64,000 bases of DNA from GCA-2737725 sp033763995 (lineage in GTDB: Bacteria > Pseudomonadota > Alphaproteobacteria > Rhodospirillales > Rhodospirillaceae): contig JANRJL010000109.1 in assembly GCA_033763995.1 (NCBI GenBank), positions 1-64,000 on the forward strand, written 5' to 3'. Position numbers and translations under genes: made by a program. Shown piece by piece: positions 1 through 8,130 of the stretch (the first letter of the stretch is position 1; the number at the start of each line of letters is the position of its first letter). The notes under the pieces are model-generated. The model did not search any database and had not been told where the DNA came from. It saw only the letters and a list, made by a program, of their open reading frames with translations.

Positions 1-488
1 TCGAGGCGCTGTTCGGCCGCCTTGACCAGCCCCTCTTTCTGCTGCAGTTCGCGCTCGCGGCGGTCGATGATCTCGCGCCGCTCGGCCAGACGCTGCAACG
101 TGTCGATCTCGGACTTGGTCAATTCGGACGGATTGAAGGCACCCGGCGCCGGAGCGCCGTCATCGGCGGCTTCCGCGGCGGTCTCCTCGGCGGCATCGTC
201 GTCCATGGGTTTTTCGTCCATGGGTTTGTCTTCGGCCTCGGCCGGTGTTTCGGCCGCGGGTGCGGCAGGCTGCTGAGCCTGCGCCAGGGCCGTCGAGGAC
301 GACAGCGCGACCGACGTCTCGCGTTGCGAGGCGATGTCGGTGACCACGACCTGAATGCGCACGCCCAGCATGCACAGCGTCGCCACGATCACCAACGGCA
401 GGAACCGCAGCGCGGGTCCGCGGTCGGTGTCGGCGCCGGTCGAGGGCTTCGCGAGCCGTGGACGCTGTTTGCGCTGAAGAGTGGTCAT
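1..488 (-). CDS. MotE-like flagellar protein, 3' end cut by window edge
   Basis: Reading frame open from an ATG at 488 to the left edge, so the C-terminus is missing. The product has a basic N-terminus, one membrane segment at about residues 28-48, an Ala/Pro/acidic linker, then a charged coiled coil with many Arg, Glu and Gln. This layout matches the MotE-like proteins (MgtE N-terminal-like family) that follow fliL-fliM-DUF6468 in alphaproteobacteria and are thought to act as periplasmic helpers of the flagellar motor or stator. It is the last visible gene of a minus-strand operon, 44 bases after the DUF6468 gene. The family assignment rests on architecture and neighbours because the conserved C-terminus is outside the window. 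Confidence 0.65.
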   Translation of the reverse strand, partial: MTTLQRKQRPRLAKPSTGADTDRGPALRFLPLVIVATLCMLGVRIQVVVTDIASQRETSVALSSSTALAQAQQPAAPAAETPAEAEDKPMDEKPMDDDAAEETAAEAADDGAPAPGAFNPSELTKSEIDTLQRLAERREIIDRRERELQQKEGLVKAAEQRL

Positions 489-532
489 GAACCTTGGAAT
501 CCTAGAACAAGTGGCGCACCGACATCAGCACT

Positions 533-1234
533 TCAACGCGCCGACTGCAAGGCTTTCAGAAGTTCGCGCTCCGCCTCGGAGCGGTCTTCGCCCAGCGAAA
601 GTTCATCGGCCACGGAGCGGCGCGCAGCGCGCGGGGCGGCGCCGGGAGCCGCCGCGGCCGGGCGAGCTTCGGTCAGGCGCGACTCATTGGCGCGGGCCTC
701 GGCGCGGGCCGCATTGAGCGCATTGCGCAAATCCAAGGCCGTGTCCTCGAACGCGAGCGGGCCCGCGGCGGGCGCCTTGCCGGCGGCACGAGGCTGAATT
801 GCGGGTTCAGGCGCCAAGGACGGGCGCAGACCGCCGGCCAAGGTCGGGGTGGCCGGCGCGGTCGTGGCCGCGACGGCCGGCTGACCCGCCGCCGCGCCAA
901 AAGCGGACTCGCTGCGGGCAACGCGGACGGCCGATTCCAGCTTGGTCGCCAGTTCGTCGGCGCGCTCGATCATGAACGCGAGATCGTCGCGCAGCGACTG
1001 CGCCTTCTCGACGCGATCCTTCAACGCCATGTTGGCTTCGTTGGTGGCTTTCTTCAGCTTCGGGATTCCCGCTTCCGCGCGCAGCGTGGCGTCATTGAAG
1101 TTGGCGACGACCTTGGCCAACTCGTCGCGCGACTTGCGCAACGCCGAGAGGCGGCGATTGAGGACGACGGCATAGCCGATGGTCGGGATCAGCAGCATGA
1201 TCACGATCAAATCAAGGATCGTTTCTGTCGTCAT
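533..1234 (-). CDS. DUF6468 domain protein of the fliL-fliM operon
   Basis: Product of 233 residues with one N-terminal membrane helix (about residues 5-25) followed by the short basic motif LNRRLSALR and a long coiled coil (about 35-115), then an Ala/Pro-rich low-complexity tail ending in a charged helix. This is the pattern of DUF6468, a family found almost only in alphaproteobacterial flagellar operons; its role is unknown, presumably at the inner membrane near the motor. An upstream in-frame GTG exists at 1240, but the ATG at 1234 is preferred, with a purine-rich stretch upstream. It lies between fliM and the MotE-like gene, all on the minus strand. Confidence 0.72.
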   Translation of the reverse strand: MTTETILDLIVIMLLIPTIGYAVVLNRRLSALRKSRDELAKVVANFNDATLRAEAGIPKLKKATNEANMALKDRVEKAQSLRDDLAFMIERADELATKLESAVRVARSESAFGAAAGQPAVAATTAPATPTLAGGLRPSLAPEPAIQPRAAGKAPAAGPLAFEDTALDLRNALNAARAEARANESRLTEARPAAAAPGAAPRAARRSVADELSLGEDRSEAERELLKALQSAR

Positions 1235-1417
1235 ACCCACCTATCTCCCGCCGACGGCTCGCACGGCCGCGTCAACACTTTACTTTAGTCCTAACACCCG
1301 GCCTCCTCTAGCGGGGCCGGCCGCTTCAACATCTCTCGACAACCGCCGAGTCTCGATAGCCGCCCTCAGATTGCGCGCGCCGTCATAACATTCCGTTAAG
1401 GCGTGCCGCAGCGCGAT

Positions 1418-2587
1418 CTAAGACACCGTCTCGGTCCGGCGGCGATGATCGACGCGGATCGCGATGTTATTGCCGCGACGGCCCATCTTGCCGATGAACA
1501 TCGGCTGATCGCCGCAGCGCAAGACCACCGGCGATTCCGGCGTCGAGTTGAGCAAGAATTTGGAACCGACCTTCATGTCCAGAACGCGGCTCAGCGACAT
1601 GACCTGCGTGTCGAGCACGGCCTCGAGGTCCACTTCGGTGAACCACATTTCCTCGGCCAAGTGCGTTTCCCAGATCGAGTCACGGCCGAACTTTTCGCCC
1701 ATGAACATCTGCAGCAGCAGTTCGCGGACGGGCTCCAGGGTGGCGAACGGAATCAGAATTTCCAGCCGCCCGCCGCGGTCTTCCATGTCGATGCGCAGAC
1801 GCGCCACGATACAGGCGTTGGACGGCTGTGAAATGGTGGCAAAGCGCGGGTTGGTCTCAAGGCGGTCGAAGCGGAAGGTGACCGGCGACAACGGATCGAA
1901 GGCCGCCGACAGATCCGCCAGCACGACGTGAATCATGCGCTCGACCAGGGTGCGTTCGATCGTCGTGTAAGGCCGGCCTTCGACGCGCATCGCCGCCGTG
2001 CCACGCCGACCGCCCAACAGCACGTCGACGATCGAATAGATCATCGAGGAATCGACCGTCATCAAGCCGTAGTTATCCCACTCCTCGGCCTTGAACACCG
2101 TCAACATCGCCGGGAGCGGGATCGAATTGAGGTAGTCGCCGAACCGCTGCGAGAGAATGTCGTCCAGCGACACTTCGACGTTGTCGGACGTGAAGTTACG
2201 CAAGCTGGTCGTCATCATGCGCACGAGGCGGTCGAAGACGACTTCGAGCATCGGCAGTCGTTCGTACGACACGAGCGCCGAATTGAGGATGGCTTGGATG
2301 CCCGAGCGCTGCTCGCCGTCCTCGCCGGTTTCGTCAAATCCGAGCAAGCTGTCGATTTCGTCTTGATTCAACACGCGCGTTGAATCGCGTCCGCCGCCGC
2401 CGCCCGCAGCACCGGCATCGTCGGCGGCCATGTCGCCGCCGCCCAGCATGGCTTCCCACTCGGCGGCCATGGAGTCGGCTTCATTGCCGCCGCCGCCGCC
2501 GCCGGCCGCGGCCGCCGGGGCATCGGCCTTGGCCTCGGACATCGCGGCTGCCCAGTCGTCGTCGGTTACTTCGCTCGGAGAAGCCAT
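1418..2587 (-). CDS. fliM: Flagellar motor switch protein FliM
   Basis: Product of 389 residues. FliM is the middle component of the C-ring, binding phospho-CheY at its N-terminus and FliG and FliN through its middle and C-terminal domains. The core from about residue 90 includes the CheC-like middle domain and a C-terminal SpoA domain. The motif LNQDEIDSLL, equivalent to the CheY-binding helix at the extreme N-terminus of enterobacterial FliM, sits here at about residues 73-82 behind a Gly/Ala-rich extension. That extension carries two short Trp motifs (DDWAAAM near residue 11 and AEWEAML near 42). The gene follows fliL by 51 bases and is presumably co-transcribed with it. Confidence 0.95.
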   Translation of the reverse strand: MASPSEVTDDDWAAAMSEAKADAPAAAAGGGGGGNEADSMAAEWEAMLGGGDMAADDAGAAGGGGGRDSTRVLNQDEIDSLLGFDETGEDGEQRSGIQAILNSALVSYERLPMLEVVFDRLVRMMTTSLRNFTSDNVEVSLDDILSQRFGDYLNSIPLPAMLTVFKAEEWDNYGLMTVDSSMIYSIVDVLLGGRRGTAAMRVEGRPYTTIERTLVERMIHVVLADLSAAFDPLSPVTFRFDRLETNPRFATISQPSNACIVARLRIDMEDRGGRLEILIPFATLEPVRELLLQMFMGEKFGRDSIWETHLAEEMWFTEVDLEAVLDTQVMSLSRVLDMKVGSKFLLNSTPESPVVLRCGDQPMFIGKMGRRGNNIAIRVDHRRRTETVS

Positions 2588-2638
2588 CGGATCGCCCTTC
2601 GCGCCTTTAGTGGCTCATCGGTCTCGCTGATCGCGCCG

Positions 2639-3235
2639 TCACTGCACGATCATTTCTTTGAACAGCACGTCTTTCACTTGGGTTGGCCGTACCGCGACAT
2701 TGACCCGGCTCAAGAGTTCCTCGCGCAGTCGGTAAACGCCGGCCGCGCCCTGCAGGTCCTCGAGACGCAACTCACGCAAATAAACCTGCGTGCTGTCGAC
2801 GATGCGCGGCAGCACGAGTTCGATGCGGTTGATGTCGGCTTCGTTGGCCAATTCCAAGGTCACGCGAATTTTCAGGAAATTTCTTTTGCGGCCGGGCGTG
2901 TTGAGGTTCACCAGCATTTCCGGGAGGTCGTAGAACGCACCGGTATTGGCGCCCGGCGCACCGGGCGCGCCTTCCGCCGGAGCGCCGCCTTCGGGGGCCG
3001 GGGTCGCCGCGGACTCGCCTTCAGCGGCCATTTCTTCCTCGGGCGGGTCACCCGTGATCATGGCAATGAGCGGATCGGCGAGGCCCGAGAAATACGCACC
3101 GGCCGCGCCGCCGATGACCAGCACCAGCGGCACGACAATCATCAGCAGCAGTTTTTTCTTGCTGCCGCCGTCTTGCCCGCCTTCGAATTCCGGCTCGGCT
3201 TCGCCGTCAAAGTCTTCTTCTGGTTCTTGTGCCAT
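2639..3235 (-). CDS. fliL: Flagellar basal-body-associated protein FliL
   Basis: Product of 198 residues. FliL is a single-pass inner-membrane protein that surrounds and supports the stator. An acidic cytoplasmic N-terminus (MAQEPEEDF) is followed by KKK, a membrane helix at about residues 33-52, an Ala/Pro/Glu-rich linker and a periplasmic FliL domain with the typical end LFKEMIVQ. The open frame extends upstream to about 3358, but the ATG at 3235 gives the normal FliL length and start. First gene of the fliL-fliM-DUF6468-motE-like operon, divergent from flgF across a 370-base gap. Confidence 0.93.
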   Translation of the reverse strand: MAQEPEEDFDGEAEPEFEGGQDGGSKKKLLLMIVVPLVLVIGGAAGAYFSGLADPLIAMITGDPPEEEMAAEGESAATPAPEGGAPAEGAPGAPGANTGAFYDLPEMLVNLNTPGRKRNFLKIRVTLELANEADINRIELVLPRIVDSTQVYLRELRLEDLQGAAGVYRLREELLSRVNVAVRPTQVKDVLFKEMIVQ

Positions 3236-3439
3236 CAAAACCTTCCAAGCCTGACCGGCAGACTTAGCTCCCAGGAGAGTCCAGCGTCCAAGACCGATCG
3301 CGCGGAGCGCGCCATCAGCCGAGCCGCAGCGGAGGTTATCCCATCCTCCGGCATCCAATCAGGCTAATGAGATACAGTTAATAATAGGTTGCGGCGGCTT
3401 GGTTTGGCCCCGCCGGGCGCGCGGCGGACCCCAACGCCC

Positions 3440-3455
3440 GGCAGAAAATACCGCC
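3440..3455 (+). promoter_or_regulatory. Degenerate ftr-like activator site upstream of flgF
   Basis: The sequence GGCAGAAAATACCGCC is a GGC/GCC inverted repeat 86 bp upstream of the -24 element of the flgF promoter. Perfect GGCAA-N3-TTGCC palindromes occupy the equivalent place upstream of flgI and fliK. It is weaker than those because the inner bases and spacing differ, so position is the main support. Inference: an FlbD-binding enhancer. Confidence 0.4.
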
Positions 3456-3510
3456 CTCGGCAGTCAAAACACGCCTCTCCAGACCTCCTTTGAACTGGCA
3501 GATAGTACAT

Positions 3511-3523
3511 TAAGTTATTGATC
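3511..3523 (-). promoter_or_regulatory. Putative IHF site, flgF promoter
   Basis: On the minus strand this reads GATCAATAACTTA, matching the IHF consensus WATCAANNNNTTR at all fixed positions except the first. It lies in an AT-rich stretch 18 bp upstream of the -24 element, between the enhancer-like repeat and the promoter. Confidence 0.5.
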
Positions 3524-3541
3524 TAATTAATAAATACGACT

Positions 3542-3557
3542 TGGCATGGATCGTGCA
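3542..3557 (+). promoter_or_regulatory. Sigma-54 promoter of flgF-flgG-flgA-flgH
   Basis: TGGCATGGATCGTGCA has the invariant GG and GC of the -24/-12 elements at the correct 10-base spacing. It ends 48 bases before the flgF ATG, close to the spacing seen at the flgI and fliK promoters. Confidence 0.75.
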
Positions 3558-3605
3558 TATCCATGGGCAATCACGCGCATAAACAACCCGCGCGGAGAAA
3601 AGGCC

Positions 3606-4355
3606 ATGGATAACACGACATACATCGCGCTATCGCGACAGATGGCGCTCCAAAATCAACTAGAGGTTGTGGCTAACAACCTCGCCAACGTCAACACCAC
3701 GGGCTTCAAGGGTGCGGACAGCCTGTTCGCCCAATACGTCTTCAAGCTCGATCAGAATGAGCGGGCGTTCAAGGACAAGGTCGCCTTCGTTCACGACTTC
3801 GGCCTGGTGCGCAACCTGGCTCAGGGCGCGCTGAACTTCACTGGCAACACCTTCGACGTCGCCTTGCAGGGCGACGGCTACTTCGCGGTCCGCGGCCGTG
3901 GCGGTGTCGAGAACTACACGCGCGCGGGCTCGTTCACCAAGAGCGCCGAGGGATTCTTGACCACGATGGAAGGCCGCTTGGTGCTGGGCACCAACGGCGC
4001 GCCCATCAGCATCCCCAACGACGCCGGCGAAATCATCATCCAGGGTGACGGCACCGTGGCGGAGAGCAACGGCCGCAACTTCGGCCAGCTGCGCGTCGTG
4101 CGCTTCGAGAACGAGCGCAATCTGAAGCAAGTCGACGGCACCGCGTTCCGCGCCGAGGGCGACCAGCCCATTGCGGTGGAACGGCCCAAGGTGGCGCAAG
4201 GCGTGCTTGAGGCCTCCAACGTGACGCCGGTCATCGAGATCACGCGCTTGATCAACCTCAACCGCGCCTACCAAGAGACGGCGCGCCTGGTGAATCAGGA
4301 AGACGAACGCAAGCGCAAGGCCAACGACGTGTTCACGCGCCAGGTCTCCGCCTAG
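3606..4355 (+). CDS. flgF: Flagellar proximal rod protein FlgF
   Basis: Product of 249 residues. FlgF is one of the proximal rod proteins of the basal body, exported by the flagellar type III apparatus. The N-terminal rod motif NNLANVNTTGFK (about residues 22-33) and the C-terminal rod/hook domain are present. The start is the ATG at 3606 after GGAGAAAAGGCC; a longer upstream frame contains the sigma-54 promoter and is not coding. First gene of the flgF-flgG-flgA-flgH operon. Compared with the FlgG next to it, it has the shorter middle domain expected for FlgF. Confidence 0.93.
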   Translation: MDNTTYIALSRQMALQNQLEVVANNLANVNTTGFKGADSLFAQYVFKLDQNERAFKDKVAFVHDFGLVRNLAQGALNFTGNTFDVALQGDGYFAVRGRGGVENYTRAGSFTKSAEGFLTTMEGRLVLGTNGAPISIPNDAGEIIIQGDGTVAESNGRNFGQLRVVRFENERNLKQVDGTAFRAEGDQPIAVERPKVAQGVLEASNVTPVIEITRLINLNRAYQETARLVNQEDERKRKANDVFTRQVSA

Positions 4356-4417
4356 CGGCGCCGGGCTGACGCAACCGAAGAGATTTTGGGAAGAGCAGGG
4401 AAAAAAGGAAAACGGCC

Positions 4418-5212
<795 letters not shown>

Positions 5213-5223
5213 GAGTGGCCAAA

Positions 5224-6633
5224 ATGACCCGCGGCTCGATGCCCGCACCACGTCGCCTAGCCCGTGCCGCCGCGCTCGCCATCGCTTGGCTGGGCACGTG
5301 CGGCGCGGTGGCGGCGGACCCCTTGGCCGGCGCCGATCCCGCGCCGATCCGGTTGAACATGTCGATCAACCTCTCGGGCGAGGCCATCCGTTTGGGCGAC
5401 CTTTTCTCCGGTGAGCTGATGATGCCGGACAAGACTGTCGCCAGGGCACCCGCGCCCGGTCAACGCTTCGTGCTGCCGGCCGATTGGCTGGCGGATGTGG
5501 CGCGTCAGAACGGCATCGATTGGCGCCCGGCCAACGCGTTTGACCGCGCGATGGTTTATCGCCCCGGACACGTTATCGCGGGCAACGAGATCCTCGACGC
5601 CATCAAGGGCGAGCTGATCGCACGCGGCATGCCGCGGAATTTCGGACTCAAGGCGACGCCGGCACCGTCGGCGACCATCCCCCTTGGGGCGCCTCACGCC
5701 ATCGCCGTGCGTGAGGCGATGTTCGACGAAAACTCGGGCACGTTCTCGGCCGTTGCCGAAATCCCGGCCGGCGACCCCCATGCGCAGTTTCTGCCGGTTC
5801 GCGGCAAGGTGTTCCCGGTGGTGAGCGTCGCCACGCTGAAACAAGGCCTCGCGCGCAACACGATCATCACCGCGGACATGGTCGCGCTCACGGAGATTCC
5901 CGAGAGCGACATGGCCGGCGCGACCGTCACCGACCCGGCGTTCCTGATCGGGAAATCGCCGCGCGCCTTCATCAAGGCCGGGCAGCAGATTCGCGAGACC
6001 GACGTGTCCCATGTGTCATTGGTCGATATCCCCGTCTTGCGCTCGGACGTGCAGCGCGGCACCCAAATTGAGCATGCTCATGTCATGTGGATTTCCGCCA
6101 ACGCGGCCGACCTGCCGGCGGACGCCGTGACCGACGAGAAACAACTGGTCGGCAAGACGCCGAAGCGCTTCGTGTCGGCGGGCGCACCCGTGCGTCGCGG
6201 CGATATCCAGACGCTCAACCGCGTCGAAATTCCCGTGGCGGCGCGCGACATCCGCCGCGGCACGCCGATCGAAGCCGATGATTTGGATTGGATCGAAGTC
6301 AACGAGACCGACATTGCCAGCAACGTCGTGCGCACCGAAGGCGAGTTGGTCGGCATGATCGCCACCCAATCGGTCCGGGCCGGCCAGACGTTCCGCCCCC
6401 TCAGCGTCGCCCGCGCGGTTTTGATTCCCAAGGGCAAGGCCGTCACCGTGATTTACACGACTAAAATCATGACCCTGACCGCCAAGGGGCAGGCCCTGGA
6501 AGACGGCGGCGCGGGCCAGATGATCCGCGTGGCCAACAACAAGAGCAAGACCGTGGTGTTTGCAGAGGTCGTTGACGCCGAGACGGTTCGCGTGACCGAG
6601 ACGCAAACCGCCATGAATGCCACGATCAACTAG
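5224..6633 (+). CDS. flgA: P-ring formation chaperone FlgA with three SAF-like repeats
   Basis: Product of 469 residues, about twice the enterobacterial FlgA. FlgA is a periplasmic chaperone for P-ring assembly by FlgI. A signal peptide (about residues 1-32, ending AVAAD) is followed by an N-terminal region, then three tandem SAF-like units at about 200-262, 268-332 and 335-397. Each unit has a pattern like DI.RGT.I...... then LVGK.......AG. The usual FlgA C-terminal beta domain follows (IPKGKAVTVIY to the end). Start is the ATG at 5224, eight bases after AGGAG; an upstream in-frame GTG at 5215 is less likely. The TAG stop is part of the CTAG that opens a palindromic repeat. Confidence 0.88.
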   Translation: MTRGSMPAPRRLARAAALAIAWLGTCGAVAADPLAGADPAPIRLNMSINLSGEAIRLGDLFSGELMMPDKTVARAPAPGQRFVLPADWLADVARQNGIDWRPANAFDRAMVYRPGHVIAGNEILDAIKGELIARGMPRNFGLKATPAPSATIPLGAPHAIAVREAMFDENSGTFSAVAEIPAGDPHAQFLPVRGKVFPVVSVATLKQGLARNTIITADMVALTEIPESDMAGATVTDPAFLIGKSPRAFIKAGQQIRETDVSHVSLVDIPVLRSDVQRGTQIEHAHVMWISANAADLPADAVTDEKQLVGKTPKRFVSAGAPVRRGDIQTLNRVEIPVAARDIRRGTPIEADDLDWIEVNETDIASNVVRTEGELVGMIATQSVRAGQTFRPLSVARAVLIPKGKAVTVIYTTKIMTLTAKGQALEDGGAGQMIRVANNKSKTVVFAEVVDAETVRVTETQTAMNATIN

Positions 6634-6750
6634 AGCATTTTCCCGACAAGTGGGAACCGGTTGGCCCCAAGGAACAAGACGGTGAAAATGCGGCCAAGAG
6701 GAATGAGTTACTGAGGTTACGTGATTCGGTTCGAGCGAATTTGACTCTAG
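6630..6750. repeat. CTAG-bounded palindromic intergenic repeat
   Basis: A 121-base element starting CTAGAGCATTTTC and ending GACTCTAG. GCATTTTC at 6635-6642 pairs with GAAAATGC at 6684-6691, and a second imperfect hairpin (ATTCG...CGAAT) fills the right half. The layout and ends resemble the CTAGAGCATTTTC-type dispersed repeats of Rhizobiales and relatives. The opening CTAG supplies the stop codon of flgA. Confidence 0.75.
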
Positions 6751-6775
6751 AACAAGAAAACCAAGGACACAGGCC

Positions 6776-7540
6776 ATGACCCGCCCAATCCGATTTTATT
6801 CCCTCGCATGCCTGCTCGCGGCCACCGCGCTGACCGGCTGCACCAGCATGGAGAAGCTCTCGCGCGTGGGCCAGGCGCCGTCGATGTCGCCCGTCTCGAG
6901 CCCGACGCAAGAACGCGATTATCGCCCGGTGACGATGCCGATGCCGACGCCGATTTCGCTGGAGCCCCAGGCCAATTCGCTGTGGCGTCCCGGGGCGCGG
7001 GCGTTCTTCAAGGACCAGCGCGCCAAGGAAATCGGCGACGTCATGACGGTGGTCGTCAATATCCAGAACGAGAGCGCGCAACTCAACAACACCACGCGGC
7101 GCACGCGCGACAACGTGCGCGAGACCGTGTCGGTGCCGAATTTCTTCAATGTCACCGACAGCCTGTTCCCCGACGCGACGGCGCCCGCCGTCACGAGCAC
7201 GACTCCGGCCTTGGACGCCACATCCGGCAGCGACTTCCGCGGCACCGGCACGATCCAGCGCGGCGAGACCGTCAACATCCGATTGGCCGCGGTGGTGCTG
7301 CAAGTCCTGCCCAACGGCAACCTCGCGATTGCCGGGCGTCAGGAAGTGCGCGTCAACAACGAGCTGCGCGAACTGCAGGTGGCGGGCGTCATCCGCCCCG
7401 AGGACATTCGCTCCGACAACACCATTTCGTGGGACAAGATCGCCGAAGCGCGGATTTCCTACGGCGGCCGCGGCTCCTTGAGCGACGTCCAGCAACCGCG
7501 CTACGGCCAGCAGATCTTCGACGTGATTTTCCCGTTCTAG
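6776..7540 (+). CDS. flgH: L-ring lipoprotein FlgH
   Basis: Product of 254 residues. FlgH forms the outer-membrane L-ring around the rod. A lipoprotein signal ends at the lipobox LTGC with the acylated Cys at residue 22. The body contains the FlgH signatures RAKEIGDVMTVVV, RGTGTIQRGE and PNGNLAIAGRQEVRVNNE, and ends QQIFDVIFPF. Last gene of the flgF operon; a palindromic repeat separates it from flgA. Its TAG stop lies in the CTAG where a composite hairpin repeat begins, so the element abuts the coding region without truncating it. Confidence 0.95.
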   Translation: MTRPIRFYSLACLLAATALTGCTSMEKLSRVGQAPSMSPVSSPTQERDYRPVTMPMPTPISLEPQANSLWRPGARAFFKDQRAKEIGDVMTVVVNIQNESAQLNNTTRRTRDNVRETVSVPNFFNVTDSLFPDATAPAVTSTTPALDATSGSDFRGTGTIQRGETVNIRLAAVVLQVLPNGNLAIAGRQEVRVNNELRELQVAGVIRPEDIRSDNTISWDKIAEARISYGGRGSLSDVQQPRYGQQIFDVIFPF

Positions 7541-7700
7541 TGTCGCGATTCCGAAGTTCGTTCGATCTCCCAGCAAGCACTTTAACGAACTTCGGAATCA
7601 AAGCGACACTCGAACACTATGAATCTAGTGTGGTTTTGGATTTGAAGTTCCTAAAGGTGCGCGCGGCGAAATCCTAGGAACTTCAAATCCACCACACTAG
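7537..7700. repeat. Composite double-hairpin repeat, copy 1
   Basis: Two adjacent long inverted repeats. Hairpin 1 (7539-7610) pairs TTCCGAAGTTCGTT with AACGAACTTCGGAA and has a bulge of three A in its right arm. Hairpin 2 (7625-7700) pairs GATTTGAAGTTCCTA with TAGGAACTTCAAATC and has a bulge of four T in its left arm, so the two are laid out in mirror orientation. The whole element begins CTAGTGT and ends ACACTAG. A second copy with the same order, bulges and spacer length lies at 54803-54970. It resembles a MITE or BIME-type element. Confidence 0.85.
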
Positions 7701-8130
7701 CGTTGTGGGCGACGTGACCGGTTCGGGGCCCCGAACCGCCGCTTCGCCCACCACCACCTTCTGTTCAGAGGCGCCAAGGCAAAAGGACATTTGTCCCGAC
7801 CTTGACCCTCTCTCGCCGCGGGATGGCCTCGCGGTACAGAAGCAAACTCGCCGGCGGTGTTCGCACCGCCGGCATTTTTTTGCCCGGGATTCGCGCGGTC
7901 GTTGCGCCTCGCCACCAGCGCCCAGGTTGGCGTCGCGACCGAGCGATCACCCAGGTTCTGCGCGGCGTTGAGGCGGATTCTTAACGAAAGGTTGACGGCG
8001 CGGCATCGGTCGAAAAAAGGCGCCTTGAAAAACTTTTTGTTAACTCCCGGGTGCAATAACAGGCAGCGATAGGAGAGTTTCTATCGTTTTTCCTTCACGG
8101 TATGATGCCACCAGTCAGGGGACTACACGG
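7701..8130. other. Long structured intergenic region, possible small RNA
   Basis: No convincing protein gene. The first half folds strongly: GTGGGCGA at 7705-7712 pairs with TCGCCCAC at 7744-7751, enclosing the perfect 18-base palindrome GGTTCGGGG/CCCCGAACC at 7720-7737. Further small hairpins lead into a strong terminator at 7850-7881. The second half is less structured and contains a hairpin at 8067-8086 (CGATAG...CTATCG followed by a T run) about 45 bases before the flaF-like gene. The first part may be the 3' end of the flgF operon transcript or a separate small RNA. Confidence 0.35.
7850..7881 (+). terminator. Intrinsic terminator with TTCG loop
   Basis: GCCGGCGGTG (7850-7859), loop TTCG (7860-7863), CACCGCCGGC (7864-7873), then ATTTTTTT. 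A perfect 10-bp stem with a stable tetraloop and T run. It ends transcription of the flgH operon or of a small RNA in 7701-7850. Confidence 0.85.

Larger units (their letters stand above)
3236..3605. other. Divergent promoter region between fliL and flgF
   Basis: A 370-base gap without a convincing gene. The flgF side holds a degenerate GGC inverted repeat, an IHF-like site in an AT-rich stretch (3500-3540) and a sigma-54 promoter, each listed separately. No clear promoter was recognised for the minus-strand fliL operon, and no copy of the perfect GGCAA-N3-TTGCC palindrome is present. Confidence 0.6.

Noticed and set aside
7871..7884. GGCATTTTTTTGCC resembling the ftr-like palindrome
   Set aside because: It is made by the end of the terminator stem and its T run, and its length is 14 and not 13 bases.
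7705..7971. Open frame of 88 codons in the structured region after flgH
   Set aside because: It starts with GTG without a ribosome-binding site, runs through the terminator and has an Arg/Pro/Ser-rich composition typical of chance frames in GC-rich DNA.
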